A DNA stretch of 64,000 nt from Duganella levis (GTDB taxonomy: Bacteria; Pseudomonadota; Gammaproteobacteria; Burkholderiales; Burkholderiaceae_D). Below are positions 36,656-45,778 of this stretch, piece after piece. The position numbers were made by a program, and so were the translations under genes. The first letter of the stretch is position 1, and the number at the start of each line of letters is the position of its first letter. The stretch is taken from positions 1-64,000 of the forward strand of contig NZ_WWCT01000020.1 in assembly GCF_009857605.1 (NCBI RefSeq), read 5' to 3'. Under the pieces are notes generated by a model, which saw only the letters and a list, made by a program, of their open reading frames with translations, made no database searches and was not told where the DNA came from.

Positions 36656-37543
36656 TTATTTCTTCTGTGCGGCGAACAGCGCGTCCAGCTTCTGTTCGAA
36701 TTCATGATAGTTGATGCGGTCATACAGTTCGGCGCGGGTCTGCATGGTGTCCAATACGTTCTGCTGCGTGCCGTCGCGGCGGATCGCGCCGTAGACGTTT
36801 TCCGCTGCCTTGTTCATGGCGCGGAAGGCGGACAGCGGATACAGCACCAAGCCCACGTCGGCGCTGCGCAATTCATCGACGGTGAACAGCGGCGTCGAAC
36901 CGAATTCCGTGATGTTGGCCAGCACCGGCACTTTGACGGCGGCCGCAAACTGCTTGTACATATCGAGCGAAATCATCGCTTCAGGGAAGATCATGTCGGC
37001 GCCTGCTTCCACGCAGGCGACCGCGCGTTCGATGGCGGCGTCCAGGCCTTCCACCGCCAGCGCATCGGTGCGCGCCATGATGACGAATTGGTCGTCGGTG
37101 CGGGCGTCGACGGCGGCCTTGATGCGGTCGACCATCTCATCCTTGCTGACGATTTCCTTGCCCGGACGATGGCCGCAGCGCTTGGCGCCAACCTGGTCTT
37201 CGATGTGGGTGCCGGCGGCGCCGAACTTGATCAGCGATTTGACGGTGCGGGCGACATTGAAGGCGGAGGCGCCGAAGCCGGTGTCCGAATCGACCAGCAG
37301 CGGCAGGTCGCAGACGTCGGTGATGCGGCGCACGTCGGTCAGCACGTCGTCCAGATTCGAGATGCCCAGGTCCGGCAGGCCGAGCGAACCCGCAGCCACG
37401 CCGCCGCCGGACAGGTAAATCGCCTTGAAGCCGGCGCGCTTGGCCAGCAATGCATGGTTGGCGTTGATGGCGCCGACCACCTGCAATGGGGATTCTTCCT
37501 TGACGGCTTGGCGGAACGCGGCGCCTGCGGAGTAGTGACTCAT
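36656..37543 (-). CDS. 2-methylisocitrate lyase PrpB
   Basis: Isocitrate-lyase-superfamily enzyme of 295 residues cleaving 2-methylisocitrate to pyruvate and succinate. The catalytic-loop motif is KRCGHRPGK; VDSDTGFG and AINANHALLAKRAGFKAIYLSGGG are also typical. The ATG at 37543 follows AAAGG with 7-base spacing; an upstream ATG at 37627 would lie before the predicted transcript start. First gene of the prp operon, behind the sigma-54 promoter. Confidence 0.96.
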   Translation of the reverse strand: MSHYSAGAAFRQAVKEESPLQVVGAINANHALLAKRAGFKAIYLSGGGVAAGSLGLPDLGISNLDDVLTDVRRITDVCDLPLLVDSDTGFGASAFNVARTVKSLIKFGAAGTHIEDQVGAKRCGHRPGKEIVSKDEMVDRIKAAVDARTDDQFVIMARTDALAVEGLDAAIERAVACVEAGADMIFPEAMISLDMYKQFAAAVKVPVLANITEFGSTPLFTVDELRSADVGLVLYPLSAFRAMNKAAENVYGAIRRDGTQQNVLDTMQTRAELYDRINYHEFEQKLDALFAAQKK

Positions 37544-37583
37544 GTTGTGACCTTTCGATATTGCGTTGAAGTTCCGCTCTCTA

Positions 37584-37601
37584 TTGCAAGGGGTGTGCCA
37601 G
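37584..37601 (-). promoter_or_regulatory. sigma-54 promoter of the prp operon
   Basis: The minus strand reads CTGGCACACCCCTTGCAA, a near-perfect -24/-12 element (TGGCAC, N5, TTGCA). It would start transcription near 37574, about 30 bases before the prpB ATG. The divergent gene encodes a sigma-54 activator (PrpR), which makes the assignment strong. Confidence 0.92.
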
Positions 37602-37643
37602 AGCGTCAACTTATATAAATCAATCACTTACGCACAACGCCAT

Positions 37644-37666
37644 GTTTCAAAATGAAACAACGAAAC
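37644..37666 (-). promoter_or_regulatory. candidate PrpR activator site
   Basis: A perfect inverted repeat GTTTCA-AAA-TGAAAC (37644-37658) is followed by another GAAAC half-site (37662-37666). It lies about 45-65 bases upstream of the sigma-54 -24 element with respect to prpB, a suitable place for an enhancer-binding protein. A further TGAAAC occurs at 37683-37688, next to the prpR start. Confidence 0.65.
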
Positions 37667-37676
37667 AAGTTTGAAC

Positions 37677-37688
37677 TATAATTGAAAC
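37677..37688 (+). promoter_or_regulatory. -10 box directly before prpR (leaderless start predicted)
   Basis: TATAAT at 37677-37682 is a consensus -10. Seven bases past its last base is the A of the prpR ATG (37689), so the transcript would begin at the start codon. No ribosome site exists before that ATG. The 6 bases between are TGAAAC, a PrpR-type half-site, so PrpR could repress itself. No good -35 is visible. Confidence 0.55.
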
Positions 37689-39308
37689 ATGCGACATTCC
37701 ACGCCCCTGCCCTTCGACGTCAACGACAAGCCGGTTATCTGGACGGTTTCCGTATCGCGCCTGTCTGACCTGTTCCGCGACATCACGCTGGAATACGACA
37801 ACCTGGCGACCATTGAGCCGATCAACCTGGGCTTCGAGGAAGCGGCCAAACATATCCGCGAACGGCTGGCGACGGAGCGCTGCGACGCCATCATCTCGGC
37901 CGGCTCCAACGCGGCGTATCTGAAAGGCCGGCTGTCGGTGCCGGTGGTGATCGCCAAATTCAGCGGCTTCGATGTAATGCAAGCGCTGGCGCGGGCACGG
38001 CGTGTATCGGACAGCATCGGCATCATCACCTATCAGGAGCGGTTGGCGGAGCTGGCCGAGTTTTCCACTACCTTCGGTTTCGACGTGGCGCAACGCACCT
38101 ACGTGACCGAGGAAGACGCGCGCGCGCAGGTCAATGACCTCAAGGCGGCCGGCATCAAGGCGATTGTCGGCGCGGGACGCATCACCGACCTGGCCGAGGA
38201 AGCGGGACTGACCGGCGTCTTCGTCTACTCCGCCGCCTCGATTCGTCACGCCTTCGACGATGCGTTGGAGATGGCGCGGCTGACGCAGCTGGAGTCCAAC
38301 CGCAACCGCGCGCGCAGCGCCGTGGTGACGGACACGCTGCGCGCCAGGCATGGCATCAACGATCTGCGCGGCGATTCTGCGGCGATGGAGACGGTGCGGC
38401 AGTCGGTGGTGCTGTATGCGAAGTCGCCGGCCACGGTGCTGATACAGGGCGAAACCGGCTGCGGCAAGGAACTGGTGGCGCAGGCCATGCACCGCGAGGC
38501 GCCGCGCACGCTGGGGCAGAACCGGCCGTTCGTGGCGGTCAACTGCGGCGCAATTGCGGAATCGCTGCTGGAGTCGGAGCTGTTCGGCCACGAGGAAGGC
38601 GCGTTCACCGGCGCGCGGCGCGGTGGCCATGCGGGCTTGTTTGAAGCGGCCAATCGCGGCACACTGTTCCTCGACGAGATCGGCGAGATGCCGTTGACGC
38701 TGCAAACGCGTTTGCTGCGCGTGCTGGAGGAGCGCGAGGTCGTGCGCGTGGGTGGCACGCGGCCGATACCTGTCAATGTGCGCATCATCAGCGCCACCCA
38801 TTGCGACCTTGAGCAGCGCGTGCGCGAAGGCCGCTTCCGCGCCGACCTGTTCTACCGGCTGGCGGTGCTGCGCCTGACGTTGCCGCCGTTGCGCGCGCGG
38901 CCGGAGGATGTGATGTCGCTGGCCGAGTGGTCGCTGAAGAATGCGCTGGCGTCGCTGGGTGCGCGGCCGCATCCCAATCTGCACGCGGAGATGACAGCGT
39001 GCGCGCCGCTGTTGCAGCGTTACGACTGGCCCGGCAATGTGCGCGAGTTGCGCAATCTGACCGAGCGCCTGGCGCTGTTCCTCGCCGCCGAGCCGTTGCA
39101 GGCGTTGACGCCTTCCTTTATCTTTAGCGTCGCTCCCGAGCTGGCGGTGCGCCACGCCACAACGCAATCGCTGCCGGCCGCGATGTCAGCCGACAGCGTC
39201 ACCGCCGTGCTGGCCCGCTTCGGCGGACGGCGCGATGCAGCGGCGGAGTATCTCGGCATCAGCCGCACCACGCTGTGGCGCAAGCTGAAGGCTGAAGGCG
39301 GCGCGTGA
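37689..39308 (+). CDS. propionate regulator PrpR (sigma-54 activator)
   Basis: Enhancer-binding protein of 539 residues. The N-terminal PrpR_N sensor (about 10-190) starts DKPVIWTVSVSRLSDLFRDI and is known to sense 2-methylcitrate. The AAA+ domain has Walker A GETGCGKE near 255, the sigma-54 contact GAFTGA at 304-309, and Walker B TLFLDEIGEM. A C-terminal Fis-type HTH follows (AAEYLGISRTTLWRKL). It is divergent from prpB. The start is the only ATG before the conserved block and has no ribosome site. Confidence 0.95.
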   Translation: MRHSTPLPFDVNDKPVIWTVSVSRLSDLFRDITLEYDNLATIEPINLGFEEAAKHIRERLATERCDAIISAGSNAAYLKGRLSVPVVIAKFSGFDVMQALARARRVSDSIGIITYQERLAELAEFSTTFGFDVAQRTYVTEEDARAQVNDLKAAGIKAIVGAGRITDLAEEAGLTGVFVYSAASIRHAFDDALEMARLTQLESNRNRARSAVVTDTLRARHGINDLRGDSAAMETVRQSVVLYAKSPATVLIQGETGCGKELVAQAMHREAPRTLGQNRPFVAVNCGAIAESLLESELFGHEEGAFTGARRGGHAGLFEAANRGTLFLDEIGEMPLTLQTRLLRVLEEREVVRVGGTRPIPVNVRIISATHCDLEQRVREGRFRADLFYRLAVLRLTLPPLRARPEDVMSLAEWSLKNALASLGARPHPNLHAEMTACAPLLQRYDWPGNVRELRNLTERLALFLAAEPLQALTPSFIFSVAPELAVRHATTQSLPAAMSADSVTAVLARFGGRRDAAAEYLGISRTTLWRKLKAEGGA

Positions 39309-39339
39309 CCGTTCATCATGCCGCAAAAACCGTTCATCA
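39308..39339 (+). promoter_or_regulatory. perfect direct repeat of LytTR/AlgR type
   Basis: ACCGTTCATCA occurs at 39308-39318 and again at 39329-39339, identical copies with a 10-base spacer and 21-bp period. The unit resembles the CCGTTCGTC element bound by AlgR and the direct repeats of the LytTR family. It lies about 70-100 bp upstream of an operon that encodes a LytTR regulator. A possible -10 (TAGCAT) is at 39371-39376. Confidence 0.6.
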
Positions 39340-39407
39340 AGTAGTGGTCGCCGCCGCAATGGCTGGGCGATAGCATGGTTCTCACTTACTCACCAACGGA
39401 GAACACC

Positions 39408-40271
39408 ATGCTGCTCAAGACCATCGCCGCCGTCGCCGCCACCATGATCCTCGGCCAAGCCGCTGCCGCCGACCATCCCGCCTTTAAAGTAGACGTCACC
39501 GGTACCGGCGCGCCCATCATCCTGATTCCAGGCCTGGGTTCGCCCGGCAGCGTTTGGGATGGCACGGTGGCGCACTACTGCGGCAACGGCAAGCACCAAT
39601 GCCACGTGCTGACGCTGGCCGGTTTCGCAGGCCAGCCGGCCATCAAGGAGCCGCTGCTGCCGGCCGTTGAACAGCAATTGAGCGCCTACATCGCCAACAA
39701 CAAGTTCGATCACCCGGTCGTCATGGGCCATAGCCTGGGCGGTTATGTCGGCATGAAGCTGGCGGCCGATCATCCGGACCAGGTGGGCCGGCTGGTCATC
39801 GTCGACTCGCTGCCGGCATTGGGAGCGACGCAAGTGCCAACCATCACCCGAGAACAACTTAAGCAGCAGGCGGAAGGCATGCGCGCCAATATGAAAACGC
39901 AGGACGCCGAAACCTTCAAGGCCGGCCAACTACGTACGCTGCAAAGCATGATCACCAAGCAGGAAGACATCGACCGCGTGCTCGCCACCAGCAAGCAGTC
40001 GGACAAGGACACCGTCATCGACAGCATGGCGGAAATGATGGCGGCCGATCTGCGCGACGACGTCAGCCGCATCAAGGCGCCAACGCTGGTGATGGGCACC
40101 TGGGTCGCCTATAAAAACTATGCGCCGAAGGAAGCCATCACGGCGGTCTACACGACACAATACGCCAAGCTGCCCGGCGTGCGCGTGGAAATGGCGGATA
40201 ACGCCCGCCACTTCATCATGTACGACGATCCGGCTTGGATGTATGATCGCATCGATAACTTCCTGAACTAA
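39408..40271 (+). CDS. exported alpha/beta hydrolase
   Basis: Alpha/beta-hydrolase-fold protein of 287 residues from the ATG at 39408, supported by GGAGA 6 bases upstream. A signal peptide (about 1-21, ending AAAA) precedes ILIPGLGSPGSVWD (oxyanion region). The nucleophile elbow is GHSLGG. The catalytic aspartate and histidine are probably in the APTLVMGTW area and in NARHFIMYDDP. Substrate unknown. Five bases separate it from the sensor kinase gene, so the hydrolase and the two-component system likely form one operon. Confidence 0.85.
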   Translation: MLLKTIAAVAATMILGQAAAADHPAFKVDVTGTGAPIILIPGLGSPGSVWDGTVAHYCGNGKHQCHVLTLAGFAGQPAIKEPLLPAVEQQLSAYIANNKFDHPVVMGHSLGGYVGMKLAADHPDQVGRLVIVDSLPALGATQVPTITREQLKQQAEGMRANMKTQDAETFKAGQLRTLQSMITKQEDIDRVLATSKQSDKDTVIDSMAEMMAADLRDDVSRIKAPTLVMGTWVAYKNYAPKEAITAVYTTQYAKLPGVRVEMADNARHFIMYDDPAWMYDRIDNFLN

Positions 40272-40276
40272 GCATC

Positions 40277-41311
40277 ATGAACGATACACGTCCGCTGATC
40301 GCGCGCCTGAACTGGTATTGGATCTTCCAACTGGCCGGCTGGGGCTTCCTGCCGCTGATGTCCTTCACGTTCGGCGCGTGGCGAATGCCGGGCCTGATGT
40401 GGGTCATGGTCTGGGGTGCGGTCAGCGGCGTGCTGATTACCGATCTGTGGCATCGCCTACTGAAACGGCGCATGCGCAACGGCCAGCGCACCAGCTGGAA
40501 ACGGGTGGGGGTCGCGGTGCTGGTGCTTGGCACCATCCACACCTGTGTGCAGTACGTCGGCTACCTGGTGTTCCAGTCCAACGTCGTGGCGCGCGGTTTT
40601 GGCTGGGTGCCGTCCGCCCTGCTGTCATGGTGGGCGATCTACCTGGTGTGGAATATCTTCTACATGGCGGTGATCTCACTGCGGCGCGCCAACCGCGCGG
40701 AGTCGGAGGCGCTGCGGCTGGAAGTCGCCGCCAAGGATGCGGAGCTGCGCGCCTTGCAGGCGCAGGTCAATCCGCACTTCTTCTTCAACAGCATGAACAG
40801 CGTGCGCGCGCTGATTTACGAAGACGCCGATGCCGCCGCCATGATGATCGACCAGTTGGCCAGCGTGATGCGCTACGCGCTGCAATCGGGCCATCACGAA
40901 ACGGTGCCGCTGGCGGCGGAGATGGAGGCGGTGCAGGCTTACCTGGCCATCGAGAAGATCCGCTTTGAAGAACGCATGCGCGTAAGCGTGGACATCGGCA
41001 TCGGGCTGGATCAGGTGCGCATTCCGCCGATGGCGCTGCAAACGCTGGTGGAGAACGCGGTCAAGTACGGCGTCGAGGCCAGCCCCACCGGCAGCGAGAT
41101 CCGCATCCGCGCGCAGCGCATGGACAACGGCGCGGTGCATATTGAAATCGCCAACCTTGGCGCGATTGTACCGTTTGCGAATTCCACCAAAGTGGGACTG
41201 GTCAACACGCGCAAGCGCCTGTTGCTGGCATTGGGCGACAACGCGCAACTGGATTTATCCGAAAACAGTGGCTGGGTACGCGCCACCATGACTTTACCGG
41301 AGGCTGCCTGA
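40277..41311 (+). CDS. LytS/YehU-type sensor histidine kinase
   Basis: Membrane histidine kinase of 344 residues. Four hydrophobic segments lie in the first ~135 residues without a large external domain, then a linker. H167 sits in the phospho-acceptor motif QVNPHFFFNSMNS. The ATPase domain includes PPMALQTLVENAVKYGV and GLVNTRKRL. The stop overlaps the ATG of the response regulator by one base (TGATG). The signal may be membrane-derived or linked to the upstream hydrolase (inference). Confidence 0.9.
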   Translation: MNDTRPLIARLNWYWIFQLAGWGFLPLMSFTFGAWRMPGLMWVMVWGAVSGVLITDLWHRLLKRRMRNGQRTSWKRVGVAVLVLGTIHTCVQYVGYLVFQSNVVARGFGWVPSALLSWWAIYLVWNIFYMAVISLRRANRAESEALRLEVAAKDAELRALQAQVNPHFFFNSMNSVRALIYEDADAAAMMIDQLASVMRYALQSGHHETVPLAAEMEAVQAYLAIEKIRFEERMRVSVDIGIGLDQVRIPPMALQTLVENAVKYGVEASPTGSEIRIRAQRMDNGAVHIEIANLGAIVPFANSTKVGLVNTRKRLLLALGDNAQLDLSENSGWVRATMTLPEAA

Positions 41312-42021
41312 TGCGGGCATTGCTGATTGACGACGAGCGCCTTGCGCGCGCCGAACTGCGACGCCTGCTGGCGGCGCATCCCGATGTGGAGATTGTGGGC
41401 GAAGCGGTCAACGCCGCCGATGGCTTGCAGCAGATCGCCATGCTCAAGCCGGACCTCATTTTCCTCGACGTGCAGATGCCTGGCGGCTCCGGCTTCGACA
41501 TGCTGGCGGCGCTGGAGGAAACGCCGGAGGTGATCTTCACCACCGCCTTCGACCAGTATGCCTTGCAGGCGTTTGAGGTGAACGCGCTGGATTATCTGCA
41601 GAAACCGATCCAGGCGACGCGCATGGCGGCGGCCTTGCAGCGCTGCGCGCTGCGCCATCAACGCATCACCGCTGCCGCGCTGGCGCCATCGACGGCGCGC
41701 AAGCTGTTCATCAAGGACGGCGAGCGATGCTGGTTCGTGCCGGTGCAGGACATCCGCCTGTTTGAATCGGACGGCAACTACACCCGCGTGTACTTCGAAC
41801 ACCAGCAGCCGCTGATGCTGCGCTCACTCAATCAGCTGGAAGAAAAACTCGATCCCGAGCGCTTTTTCCGCGCCAGCCGCCGCCACATCGTCAACCTCGA
41901 TTTCATTGAACAGGTCGAGCCTAACGAAGCGGGCGGACTGGATCTGACGCTGCGCGACCAGTTGCAAGTGGAAGTCTCGCGCCGCCGCGCCGCGCAGTTC
42001 AAGGCGTTGACTAGCCTATAG
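41311..42021 (+). CDS. LytTR-family response regulator
   Basis: Regulator of 236 residues. The receiver domain opens MRALLIDDERLARAELRRLL and has phospho-acceptor D53 in IFLDVQMPG and the K in YLQKPIQA. The C-terminal LytTR domain (about 130-234) includes DIRLFESDGNYTRVYF and FFRASRRHIVNLDFI. It pairs with the coupled LytS-type kinase. The direct repeats before the hydrolase gene are its likely binding site. It overlaps the convergent MFS gene by 6 bases. Confidence 0.92.
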   Translation: MRALLIDDERLARAELRRLLAAHPDVEIVGEAVNAADGLQQIAMLKPDLIFLDVQMPGGSGFDMLAALEETPEVIFTTAFDQYALQAFEVNALDYLQKPIQATRMAAALQRCALRHQRITAAALAPSTARKLFIKDGERCWFVPVQDIRLFESDGNYTRVYFEHQQPLMLRSLNQLEEKLDPERFFRASRRHIVNLDFIEQVEPNEAGGLDLTLRDQLQVEVSRRRAAQFKALTSL

Positions 42022-43299
42022 TTCCGGAATTGGCCGCACCACCAGGTAGCGGTACGACATGGCGCCGAGGAAGGCGATGCCGGCGCCGGTCAGCAACGCC
42101 GGCACAAAGGACCAGGACTGCGCGATATAGCCGGTCAACACCGGAGCCAATGCGCCACCGAGGAAGCCACCGAAGTTTTGCAACGCGCACAGCGACGCAA
42201 TGCGGCTCGGCGGCGCCGCCACCGTTGCCAGCGACCAGGCGCAAGCCGATGAAGCATTGGCCAGGAAAATGACGATGGAGATGCACGCCACCGCCACCAC
42301 ATTACTCTCCACCAGCGCCGCCGGAATCGTGAACGCCACCATGCCCAGCGTGGACACCACCACGGCGTTGCGGCGGCCGAGCAGCGGCGATGCCGCGCGC
42401 TGTGCCACGCGATCAGAAGCCCAACCGGCGATCAGCGCGCCGGCAAAGCCGCACATGAACGGAATGGCGGCGGCAATGCCGACATGGGCAAACGCCATAT
42501 GCCGCTCCGCGCGCAGGTAGCCCGGCAGCCAAGTGAGATAAACCCAATTCAGATATACAGAACCAAAGAAGCCGAGCATCATGCCCCACGTGGTGCGATA
42601 GCGGAATAGCGCCAGCCAGGAAGTAGCCACGGGTTTAGCAGCAGCGTCGCGCGATGCGGCCACTTCAAGATAAGCACATTCCTCCGCGCTCATTTGCTGG
42701 TGAACGGGATCGCGGTACAACGTCAGCCAGACCACTGCCGCCATGAGTCCCATCGCTCCGGTCACGAAGAAGGCCCAGTGCCAGCTGGTCGCGGCGATCA
42801 GCGGCGGCAGGCACAAAGGCGCCAGCGCCACGCCCAGCGGCGATGCGGAATTGAAGATGCCTGTCGGCGTGCCGCGCGCGCGTACCGGGAACCAGTTGCT
42901 GACCACCCGCGCCGCCGACGGAAATTGCGGCGCCTCGCCGATGCCCAGCGCAATGCGGGCGATGACGAACCAGCCGAAGGTGGATGCCAGCCCGCCGGCC
43001 GCCTGCGCCACCGACCACACCACCAGCCCGATGCCGAGCAGCCAGCGCGGCCCGATCCGGTCCACCAGGGCGCCAACCGGCAGCTGGCACAAGGCGTAGC
43101 TCCACGAGAAGGCCGACAGCAGCAAGCCCATTTGGCCCAGCGACAGCCCCAGGTCGGCGCGGATATATTCGTTGGCCACGGCCAGCGTGGCGCGGTCCAG
43201 GTAGTTGATGACGCCGCACACCACCAGCAATACAAGGGCCAGTGCCTGGCGGCGGCGGATACGGGAAGATGGTTGTAAGCTTGTCGTTATATTTATCAT
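42016..43299 (-). CDS. MFS transporter (anion:cation symporter type)
   Basis: Major facilitator permease of 427 residues with 12 predicted membrane segments. The N-terminal signature NYLDRATLAVANEYI and the DRIGPRWLL loop 2-3 motif place it with the ACS group that imports organic anions such as hexuronates, tartrate or phthalate. Specificity cannot be read. No catabolic genes are adjacent. Confidence 0.88.
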   Translation of the reverse strand: MINITTSLQPSSRIRRRQALALVLLVVCGVINYLDRATLAVANEYIRADLGLSLGQMGLLLSAFSWSYALCQLPVGALVDRIGPRWLLGIGLVVWSVAQAAGGLASTFGWFVIARIALGIGEAPQFPSAARVVSNWFPVRARGTPTGIFNSASPLGVALAPLCLPPLIAATSWHWAFFVTGAMGLMAAVVWLTLYRDPVHQQMSAEECAYLEVAASRDAAAKPVATSWLALFRYRTTWGMMLGFFGSVYLNWVYLTWLPGYLRAERHMAFAHVGIAAAIPFMCGFAGALIAGWASDRVAQRAASPLLGRRNAVVVSTLGMVAFTIPAALVESNVVAVACISIVIFLANASSACAWSLATVAAPPSRIASLCALQNFGGFLGGALAPVLTGYIAQSWSFVPALLTGAGIAFLGAMSYRYLVVRPIPEL

Positions 43300-43330
43300 T
43301 TGGCGCCATTGTACGACACCGCCAAATTCA

Positions 43331-45760
43331 CTAACTGCGCAACGCTTCCACCGGCGACAGGCGCATGGCGAGCCAGGCGTGGCGGCTGATGGCGCTGAGC
43401 GCGATCAGCAGCGTCAACGCCAGTGCGAACAGCAAGGTCCAGTAGCCCACCGGCGCACGTTCGACATAGCCGGCCAGATAGCGCTGGATCGCAATCGCCG
43501 CCAGCGGCAGGCCGATTGCGGCAGCAATCAGTATCAGCGTGCCGATTTCGCGCAACACCAGCAAGCCGATGTCGCCGCGCCGCGCGCCGTGCAGTTTGCG
43601 CAGGACGATTTCCCTGGCGCGGCGCTGCACCGTGTTCGCGGACAAAACATAGGTGCCGACGCCGGCGATGATCAGCGCCAGGCAGGTGGCGCTGGCCAGC
43701 AGCTTGGCCATGCGCGCGTCCTCGGCGTAGTTCACGGCCAGCACCTCGCCGGCGCGGTGCATGCGCAATAGCGATTCGGGGAAGTAGCGTGGCCACAGTT
43801 CGCGCACCGCGCGTTCAACGTCGGCCAGCGGGCCATGCACGCGCGCGGTCAGCGAAGCACCGGCGGTGCGCAATTCGTAGGCGGTGGGACGTGGTGCTTC
43901 GCGCAGCGAGTGGAAACGCAATTCAGGTGCGATGCCGACGATGGTCTTGCGGATCGTCTTGTTGTCGAAGCCCGTGAACAAGACCGTTTCTCCGACTGCC
44001 GCCTGCGGCGACGCGAAGCCGAGTGCGCGCGCGGCGATGGCGTTGATCACCACCGGCACCACGTCGTCATCGGTATCCACGCTACGCTGGAACAAGCGCC
44101 CCGCTACAGGCTGGATGTGCAACTGCTCGAAGAAATTGGTGCTGACCGATTTCATCTCCATGGTCGCAGCCTGGCCGCCAGGCCGTTGCAGGTCGCGCGA
44201 CCAGCTCCAGTCCAGGCGTCCGACCGGATCATCCGAAATGACGACGCCGTCCACGCCGGCCTGCGCCGACAGTGCGGTATAGAATCCGCGCGCCGTCGCG
44301 CTATCCTTGACGCGCTCCGGCATGTCCACCACCAGCAGCGGCTCCGGATCGAAGCCCGGCGATGAAGTCAATGCGTAATGGGTTTGCCAGGCGATGGCGA
44401 TGCTGACGCCGGCCAAGGCCATGGCCGCCGAAATCTGTATCACCGTCAGCACGCGCCGCAAGCGCATGCTGGTGCCGGACTCGGTGCCGGGACGGCCAGC
44501 CAGCACCTGCGTCGGATGCACGCGCAGCGCAATCACAGCAGGATAGACCGCGCTCACCACGCCCAGCAAGGCGCCGATGCCGAAGGCCGCCACGATGTTC
44601 GACGCCGTGAACATATTGTCCAGCTGCCGGTTGACCAGTTCTGAAAACATCGGCAACGCCAGCCAGGCCAGCAACAGTCCCAGTATGGTCGCCAGCATCG
44701 ATACCAGCAGCGACTCCAGCATAAACTGCAACAGCAGTTGCGGCAAGCCGGCGCCCAGCACCTTGCGCATCGCCACCTCGCGCTGGCGCCGCAGCACCCG
44801 CACCGTGGCCAGGTTGACGTAGTTGATCGCCGCCAGCACCAGTATCAGCACGGCGATGGCGGCCAGTCCGGCAATCACCACCGGATCGCCACGGTCGCCC
44901 ACCACCGCGATGGTGCTGCGCAGGTTCTGGGTGAAATAGGCGCCCCGCAGTGGCGACAGCGAGATGTCCATGGTCTTGCGCTTGCCCAGGCGCGCCATCA
45001 CCTCGGCAGGGAAGCTTTGCACGCTCGGCGTGTGATCCACCACCTGTTGCAGGCTATCGGTCAGCGCGGCGATGGAAGTGCCAGGACGGACGCGAATCAG
45101 TATCTTGCCGATCCATCCGTGCTCTCCGGTCACCATCTCGTGGCGAACCTCTTCGGCGAAGGTGGAGTTCACGCCGAACAGCATCTCGAATGGAATGGTG
45201 GTATTCGACGGCGGCGTGGCGACGACGGCGCCCACCTGCTGCGGCTTGCCTTCCATGTGGACGATGCGCCCAACCACGTCGGCGCTGCCGAAGTAGCGCA
45301 GCGCCGTCGCCTCGGTCAGCACGATGCGGTCTGGCCGTTCCAGCGCACCGGGCAAGTCACCGTACAACGCGCGCAGGCCCAGTATGCGTTCAAAGCCCGG
45401 CAGCACCACCAGCGCGCGCACGCGCAGCATCTTGCGGTCGATGCGGACGGCGATCGGCATCACTTCCTCGCGCGCTGGAATGTAGCTGGTGGCGTCGATC
45501 ACGCCGGGCAGCTTCAGCGCCGCGTTCCGCAGGAACATCGGCGCCAGGTCGTATAGCGGTTCGGTGGGATCGACATTGAAGCGGTGGCGAACGACGTAGA
45601 TGTTGTCGACGTCCGGCACGAAGGCATCGTACTCCAGCGAGTAGCGCACGAAGCCAAGCAGCAGCAGGCACGCCGCGAGTCCCGCGCTCAATCCGAGCAT
45701 GACCGCCAGCGTGTATGCCGGTTCCTGTATCAATGTGCGCCAGCCGATGCGAAAGTCCAT
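43331..45760 (-). CDS. FtsX/MacB-type ABC transporter permease
   Basis: Large permease of 809 residues. A MacB-like periplasmic domain follows the first membrane helix (about 15-37), then an FtsX domain (about 290-430: NLATVRVLRRQREVAMRKVLGAG). A second periplasmic domain is followed by a second FtsX domain (about 680-809: RAREIVLRKLHGARRGDIG). This two-FtsX build is common in permeases for peptides or lipids. No ATPase gene is adjacent, so its nucleotide-binding partner is encoded elsewhere. Confidence 0.85.
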   Translation of the reverse strand: MDFRIGWRTLIQEPAYTLAVMLGLSAGLAACLLLLGFVRYSLEYDAFVPDVDNIYVVRHRFNVDPTEPLYDLAPMFLRNAALKLPGVIDATSYIPAREEVMPIAVRIDRKMLRVRALVVLPGFERILGLRALYGDLPGALERPDRIVLTEATALRYFGSADVVGRIVHMEGKPQQVGAVVATPPSNTTIPFEMLFGVNSTFAEEVRHEMVTGEHGWIGKILIRVRPGTSIAALTDSLQQVVDHTPSVQSFPAEVMARLGKRKTMDISLSPLRGAYFTQNLRSTIAVVGDRGDPVVIAGLAAIAVLILVLAAINYVNLATVRVLRRQREVAMRKVLGAGLPQLLLQFMLESLLVSMLATILGLLLAWLALPMFSELVNRQLDNMFTASNIVAAFGIGALLGVVSAVYPAVIALRVHPTQVLAGRPGTESGTSMRLRRVLTVIQISAAMALAGVSIAIAWQTHYALTSSPGFDPEPLLVVDMPERVKDSATARGFYTALSAQAGVDGVVISDDPVGRLDWSWSRDLQRPGGQAATMEMKSVSTNFFEQLHIQPVAGRLFQRSVDTDDDVVPVVINAIAARALGFASPQAAVGETVLFTGFDNKTIRKTIVGIAPELRFHSLREAPRPTAYELRTAGASLTARVHGPLADVERAVRELWPRYFPESLLRMHRAGEVLAVNYAEDARMAKLLASATCLALIIAGVGTYVLSANTVQRRAREIVLRKLHGARRGDIGLLVLREIGTLILIAAAIGLPLAAIAIQRYLAGYVERAPVGYWTLLFALALTLLIALSAISRHAWLAMRLSPVEALRS

Positions 45761-45778
45761 GTGTGTCCCGTTTATTGT

